NCBI RefSeq assembly: GCF_002008315.2
Contig: NZ_MVDG02000001.1
Location: forward strand, 1,054,001 to 1,118,000
DNA length: 64,000 nucleotides
Reading direction: 5' to 3'
Source of the DNA: Arthrobacter sp. KBS0703
GTDB taxonomy: Bacteria; Actinomycetota; Actinomycetes; Actinomycetales; Micrococcaceae
Notes under the pieces: model-generated
What the model was told of the DNA's origin: nothing
Databases searched by the model: none
Seen by the model: only the letters and a program-made list of their open reading frames with translations
Made by a program: the position numbers and the translations under genes
Shown here: positions 63,127 through 64,000 of the stretch, piece by piece
Layout: every line of letters begins with the position of its first letter
Position numbering within the stretch: position 1 is the first letter of the stretch

Positions 63127-64000
63127 TCGGAATTACCGGGCTTTCTGTATTACCCTTCGCACTGACGAAGGCATCGAAGAGGGAATAGTCGACGGAAATC
63201 TTGATGCCCGGCGGTGTGCAATCGTCTTGCGAAAGGCGATCCGCCAGTGGCTCGGTCCACGTCTTTAGGGACAATTCGCTAAGCTCATTTCGAGAATCAA
63301 CAGAATTCGCGTAGACCTGACTATTTCCGCCGCCGGAACCGTCCAACATGTCCGCGCTAATTCCGAGGAAGTTGGAGATATCGACGCGGAGCGCGTTGCG
63401 GGCTTCGAGCATCAGGGCGTTGGCTGAGTCGGTGGCTCCGAAGCCTTTGATCTCTAGGCCCTTCGGCTGGTAGACAATGCCGCCGCGCTCGGACTGCAGG
63501 GCGTTGGCGAGGCTTGCAAGCGCCTGATCGATCTCTTCGTCGGTCGGTGCCACGTCCTCGGTCTCGGCGACGATGACGACCGGCTCAGGGGCGGCGGTGC
63601 GGTTGTTGATGGTGCGGACGATGTTGCGGTACTGGCGCACGGAGTCACGCGCAACTTCGAGGAAGCCCGCAGGCATGATCGAGGGGACGTAGACGACGTC
63701 GTCGCTGGAGGCTTTCTTGCCGTTGACGAGGATGTTGCCGTTGGCGTCGAGGCTCCACAGGTGAGCGGGGACGTGGGCGAAGGCTGAGACGTAGCCGTCA
63801 GCGTCGCGTACAACCTGAATGAGGCTCGCGTTGTGAAAAATGAGGTCCTGAATGATTCCGGAGGTGCGCTTGGCCGGGGTGATAGGTCCCTCGGTGTGGT
63901 TCAGGAACGGAAGGTCAACGTCGTTGCCGTCCGCGTCCGTGGCTTTCAGCGGAAGGCGCGAGCCAACGGACGAGAAGATTTGGATGCCGCGCTGGACGGC
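63119..64000 (-). CDS. Phage portal protein (N end beyond the window)
   Basis: The frame is open from base 64000 down to the stop at 63119, 293 codons. It has IQIFSSVGSRLPLKATDADG, SGIIQDLIFHNASLIQVVRD, VVYVPSIMPAGFLEVARDS, and LMLEARNALRVDISNFLGI with ADMLDGSGGGNSQVYANS, the HK97-type portal order. Around 80-130 N-terminal residues should lie beyond the window. Confidence 0.85.
   Translation of the reverse strand, partial: AVQRGIQIFSSVGSRLPLKATDADGNDVDLPFLNHTEGPITPAKRTSGIIQDLIFHNASLIQVVRDADGYVSAFAHVPAHLWSLDANGNILVNGKKASSDDVVYVPSIMPAGFLEVARDSVRQYRNIVRTINNRTAAPEPVVIVAETEDVAPTDEEIDQALASLANALQSERGGIVYQPKGLEIKGFGATDSANALMLEARNALRVDISNFLGISADMLDGSGGGNSQVYANSVDSRNELSELSLKTWTEPLADRLSQDDCTPPGIKISVDYSLFDAFVSAKGNTESPVIPNV

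Larger units (their letters stand above)
55257..64000 (-). mobile_element. Prophage, structural module (left end complete, right side runs off the window)
   Basis: Eleven genes all on -, tightly packed and often overlapping, run portal, protease-capsid fusion, connector, tail completion, HK97-gp10-like, tail tube, tape measure, two tail proteins, fibre-like protein and a coiled-coil membrane protein. No host gene is mixed in. This is a long-tailed (siphovirus) plan. Integrase, repressor, terminase and any endolysin are not in the visible part. Confidence 0.92.

Overview
The window is high-GC DNA from an actinobacterium. Gene content and order point to Micrococcaceae, most likely Arthrobacter or Pseudarthrobacter: an IclR-type leucine regulator divergent from leuCD, DUF3515 and DUF2469 genes, smc next to ftsY, an isolated amt-glnK pair, and many GTG/TTG starts. 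This placement is inference; no 16S gene is present.

Layout. 1-7039: end of metG, leuB, ilvE, a metallo-beta-lactamase-fold hydrolase, an FAH-family hydrolase, gltX and a HAD phosphatase, all on +. 7063-9229: a two-membrane-segment repeat protein on -, tandem operator-like palindromes, tRNA-Gln(CTG), tRNA-Glu(CTC) and a terminator. 9287-12681: two overlapping membrane GTPases. 12691-16200: a DUF1697 gene, the IclR regulator (ndgR/ltbR type) and divergent leuCD. 16412-26413: envelope and housekeeping run murA, plsC, gpsA, ddl, thiL, a DAK2 protein, recG and rsmD, with a DUF3515 lipoprotein on -. 26444-36657: a speE-like gene and an aminotransferase on -, then coaD, yceD (DUF177), rpmF, rnc, mutM, smc and ftsY. 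36741-43216: an MFS carrier, amt-glnK, a stand-alone G6PD and ffh. 43272-48663: an alpha/beta hydrolase, thiC with a TPP riboswitch, an amidohydrolase, a two-module VOC protein and an orphan acidic protein. 48933-55140: rpsP-khpA, rimM-trmD, rplS, two adjacent signal peptidases, rnhB, DUF2469 and yraN.

At 55140 the comM/yifB gene starts but is cut after about 39 codons. From there to the window end everything is a prophage structural module on -. In transcription order it encodes portal (cut by the window edge), a protease-major capsid fusion, connector and tail completion proteins, tail tube, tape measure with 26-residue repeats, distal tail proteins, a probable fibre and a coiled-coil membrane protein.

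Data quality: three copies of a 37-38 bp palindrome made of two Tn5 mosaic ends (Nextera mate-pair junction adapter) sit inside ffh (twice) and lepB2 (once). They are assembly artefacts and put a false stop in ffh. I found no CRISPR array, no rRNA and no insertion sequence. The least routine biology is the comM-disrupting prophage with its compact, fused capsid module; I do not see a clearly unprecedented system in the rest.
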